Shown here: in pieces, positions 61,881 through 64,000 of the stretch
Layout of the letters: every line of letters starts with the position of its first letter
Position numbering within the stretch: the first letter of the stretch is position 1
Origin: Microvirga calopogonii
GTDB lineage: Bacteria > Pseudomonadota > Alphaproteobacteria > Rhizobiales > Beijerinckiaceae
Assembly (NCBI RefSeq): GCF_003347665.1
Contig: NZ_QDGA01000012.1
Coordinates: forward strand, 1 to 64,000
Direction: 5' to 3'
Length of the DNA: 64,000 bases
Notes under the pieces: generated by a model
The model's database searches: none
Told to the model about the DNA's origin: nothing
What the model saw: the letters and a program-made list of their open reading frames with translations, nothing else
Position numbers and translations under genes: made by a program

Positions 61881-62288
61881 GTGAACAGCGCCGAACTCTC
61901 CGACGTCTATCGGGCCTATATCGCCTGCCTGAATGCGCAGGACTGGCCGAAGCTGGAACGGTTCGTTCACGACGACGTCCATTACAACGATCGTCTGATC
62001 GGAATTTCGGGCTATCGCGAGATGCTGGAGAGAGACTTCTCTGACATTCCCAATCTCCACTTCCACATTCAGAGGCTCGTTTCCGATCCGCCCTGCATCG
62101 CGAGCCGATTGGCCTTCGATTGTACGCCGAAGGGGATGTTCCTCGGTCTTCCGGTGAATGGAAGGAGGGTCTCCTTCACGGAGAATGTTTTCTATGAATT
62201 TCGGGGAGACAGGATCGGGAGAGTCTGGTCGATCATCGACAAGGCGGCGATCGAAGCGGCGTTAGGCATCAAAAGCCACCAGCTTTGA
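61881..62288 (+). CDS. SnoaL-like/NTF2-fold protein
   Basis: A 135-residue protein of the SnoaL/ketosteroid-isomerase-like superfamily: VYRAYIACLNAQDWPKLERFVHDDVHYNDRLIGISGYREML is the family N-terminus, and FDCTPKGMFLGLPVNGRRVSFTENVFYEFRGDRIGRVWSIIDKAAI the C-terminal sheet. Members are small-molecule enzymes or binding proteins; the substrate is unknown. The start is GTG 61881 after GAGGATCATCGCC. A frame extension to 61797 is less likely. Confidence 0.82.
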   Translation: MNSAELSDVYRAYIACLNAQDWPKLERFVHDDVHYNDRLIGISGYREMLERDFSDIPNLHFHIQRLVSDPPCIASRLAFDCTPKGMFLGLPVNGRRVSFTENVFYEFRGDRIGRVWSIIDKAAIEAALGIKSHQL

Positions 62289-62424
62289 TCTGGATCTCCC
62301 GATGCTGTCCGGCTCCGTGCCGGCATCCCATGCCGAGCTTTGCAGCTGAAGGGCTTGGACGCTATCATGCGTCGGCGTCGCTGGAGGGGCGCCTTCGACG
62401 CGACAAATGCGGGAGGACGTGTCG

Positions 62425-63714
62425 ATGACCTCCGATATCGAGTGCTTCGACGTTGCCGTCATTGGTGCCGGATGGGCCGGACTCGGGGTGAGCTACTACC
62501 TGGCTCAAGCCGGACTGCGTCATTGCGTGCTGGAGTGTAGCCGGATCGGCGAGACCTGGCGCACGCAACGCTGGGACACCTTTCGCCTGAATACTCCCAA
62601 CTGGGCCTCGATGATGCCCGGCGACCGATACGACGGCCCCGATCCTGACGGCTTCATGACCCGCGACGCGTTCGTTGCGCTCCTCGAGGACTTTGCCGCG
62701 CGAAACCACCTGCCGGTGGAAACGCAGACCCCGGTATCAGCTCTCACCTTCGATGGCGAGCAGGACAGGTTTCGTCTCGAAACCAGAAGCGGCGTGCGAT
62801 GGGCGCGCAATGTGGTGATCGCGAGCGGCAGCCTGAACCGCCCGCGCCGCCCGAAGGTTGCCACCGGCCTGCCCGCTGGCCTCCTGCAACTCGACGCGTC
62901 GGACTATCGAAACCCCGCATCGCTTCCGGCAGGCGCCGTCCTGGTCGTCGGCAGCGCGCAATGCGGCGGCCAGATCGCCGAGGACCTGGTGCAGGCCGGG
63001 CGCAGGGTCTTCCTTGCCACGGGCAGGGTCGGGCGCGGGGCGCGCCGCTACCGGGGTCACGATATCGTCTTCTGGTTTACGCGCAGCGGCCTCTTCGATC
63101 TTCCGCGCAAGGAGTTCGTCGACGCGTCGGGCTACATCATGGGACGGCCGCTGCTCGGCGCCGGCCGCACCCTCAGCCTGCAATCGCTCAGTGCCCAAGG
63201 GGTCGTTCTTCTCGGTCGCCTGGTTGGGATCGAAGATGGGTCCCTGACCTTCGCGGGCGACCTCGAGGAGAACCTCCGCTTCGGGGACGAGGTGTCGAAG
63301 AGGATCAAGCGCTCCATCGACGCCTATATCACAAGCGAGGACATCGATGCGCCGGCGTCGGACGACGATCCCGCTGAGACAATCGCCGCGCACCTCCCCG
63401 ATCCGCCCATCCTCTCGCTCGATCCGGCGGAGGCCGGCATTGCGTCGCTGATCTGGTGCACCGGGTTCGAGGGGGAGTTCGGATGGGTGCAGGTGCCCGG
63501 TGTACTCGACTCACGCGGCCAGCCGGTGCACGAGGAGGGTGTCACGGCGCAGCCCGGCCTCTACTTCGCGGGCCTGGATTTCGGCTCCACCCGCAACTCC
63601 GGTACCCTCCTGTCACTCGCCAAGGAGGGGCAACAATTGGTCAGCCATCTCCTTACACGGCGTGCGCCGGCTCCTCGAGGCGATCGAGACTCTTCTGACA
63701 TCCTGCGAAGGTGA
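62425..63714 (+). CDS. NAD(P)/FAD-dependent monooxygenase
   Basis: A 429-residue flavoprotein of the CzcO/YUCCA-like class B group. The FAD motif is DVAVIGAGWAGLGVSYYLAQAG near residues 9-30; the NADP-like motif is AVLVVGSAQCGGQIAEDLVQAGRRVFLATG near 172. The late LIWCTGFEGEFGWVQVPG and LYFAGLDFGSTRNSGTLLSLAKEG are conserved. It probably oxygenates or oxidises a small hydrophobic substrate. ATG 62425 follows GGGAGG; ATG 62407 would add six residues. Confidence 0.87.
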   Translation: MTSDIECFDVAVIGAGWAGLGVSYYLAQAGLRHCVLECSRIGETWRTQRWDTFRLNTPNWASMMPGDRYDGPDPDGFMTRDAFVALLEDFAARNHLPVETQTPVSALTFDGEQDRFRLETRSGVRWARNVVIASGSLNRPRRPKVATGLPAGLLQLDASDYRNPASLPAGAVLVVGSAQCGGQIAEDLVQAGRRVFLATGRVGRGARRYRGHDIVFWFTRSGLFDLPRKEFVDASGYIMGRPLLGAGRTLSLQSLSAQGVVLLGRLVGIEDGSLTFAGDLEENLRFGDEVSKRIKRSIDAYITSEDIDAPASDDDPAETIAAHLPDPPILSLDPAEAGIASLIWCTGFEGEFGWVQVPGVLDSRGQPVHEEGVTAQPGLYFAGLDFGSTRNSGTLLSLAKEGQQLVSHLLTRRAPAPRGDRDSSDILRR

Positions 63715-63724
63715 GAGGGTGTTG

Positions 63725-63775
63725 AGGTGTCGTTAGAGTATCGGAACCACATCCGAGACCACCCGATGCTCTAAT
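63725..63775. repeat. Degenerate family-A-like palindrome
   Basis: AGAGTATCGGAACCACATCCG then AGACCACCCGATGCTCT resembles the outer arms of family A. It overlaps the 3' end of the LutC-like gene and lies between two converging genes. Confidence 0.4.
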
Positions 63776-64000
63776 CCCTCACCACCACCACATGAAGCCG
63801 CCTTGGGCCGTGGGCGCCGAGCAGGAGCGTCTGCTCGATGTCGCCGGAGCGGGACGGGCCGGTGATGAAGTTCACCGTGCGGGGCATGGTGCCCTTGCCA
63901 TAGGCGAAGCGCACCCGGTTCCAGACGGATTCGTAATCGCCCGCGATATCCTTGGCCGAGACCACGATAATGTGGTTGTCGGGCAGGAAATTGAGAGTGG
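63771..64000 (-). CDS. lutC: LutC/YkgG-like lactate-utilisation protein, 3' part
   Basis: The last 75 or so codons are visible: TLNFLPDNHIIVVSAKDIAG, then YESVWNRVRFAYGKGTMPRT, VNFITGPSRSGDIEQTLLLG and HGPRRLHVVVVRD. The SDPSRTADIE-type loop (here GPSRSGDIEQTLLLGAHGP) is the hallmark of LUD-domain LutC proteins, part of the LutABC L-lactate dehydrogenase complex. The 5' part lies beyond the window end, so it is truncated only by the window. Confidence 0.85.
   Translation of the reverse strand, partial: TLNFLPDNHIIVVSAKDIAGDYESVWNRVRFAYGKGTMPRTVNFITGPSRSGDIEQTLLLGAHGPRRLHVVVVRD

Overview
The window is about 64 kb of high-GC chromosomal DNA from an alphaproteobacterium. The order Hyphomicrobiales (Rhizobiales) is likely, and a Microvirga/Methylobacterium-like lineage is plausible. 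This rests on gene content (Aap-type amino-acid transporter, ChvE-GguAB, PdhS/PleC-like kinase, KaiC plus HWE kinase, form II CoxL cluster, phasins, Omp25-like porin), on putative EcfG-type promoters, and on small palindromic intergenic repeats recognised from memory of that group. No search was run.

Layout. 1-2804: an IS21-family element (istA, istB) with multiple inverted end repeats; it has cut a LuxR-type regulator, whose C-terminal HTH remains on the right flank. 2982-3284: a decayed siderophore-transport ATPase. 3431-15189: a nitrogen/amino-acid catabolism region with an FAD amine oxidase, aapJQM (no aapP), a YtcJ-like amidohydrolase, and a minus-strand set of a dihydropyrimidinase-like hydrolase, two paralogous amidohydrolases and an Asp/Glu/hydantoin racemase. 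15454-16928: small genes and tRNA-Leu(GAG). 16983-26560: a form II CO-dehydrogenase-like molybdenum hydroxylase cluster (coxG, coxS, coxL, coxM, coxD, coxE) with an IscU-like scaffold, a split XdhC pair and a MoeA-like protein on the divergent strand.

26762-34876 is a signalling region: an orphan NepR-like protein and a secreted protein share two divergent EcfG-like promoters, followed by a Crp/Fnr regulator with a palindrome in its promoter, a KaiC-like ATPase with an HWE histidine kinase, and a hybrid histidine kinase interrupted by an in-frame TAG inside its receiver domain, followed by scrambled kinase/receiver fragments. 35418-49606 is a sugar and sugar-acid region: HpcH-type aldolase, DHDPS-family enzyme and IlvD/Edd dehydratase on the minus strand, divergent from a YtfQRT-YjfF transporter, a GntR/FadR-type regulator and a ChvE-GguAB transporter. 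Both transporter promoters carry the same 10-mer AATAGTA(C/T)TA, suggesting one regulon for a non-phosphorylative pentose/hexose pathway.

49694-64000 holds housekeeping and accessory genes: small proteins, an Omp25-like porin, a Nudix hydrolase, a phasin pair with a repeated TGC/GCA operator, a large PdhS/PleC-like kinase followed by a GNAT and a PatZ-like acyl-CoA synthetase/acetyltransferase, bacterioferritin and its ferredoxin (with an Irr-like palindrome), a glycolipid-binding-like protein, a SnoaL-like protein, a flavin monooxygenase and the 3' end of a LutC-like gene cut by the window edge. Two families of palindromic intergenic repeats are scattered throughout. No CRISPR array, rRNA or prophage was seen.
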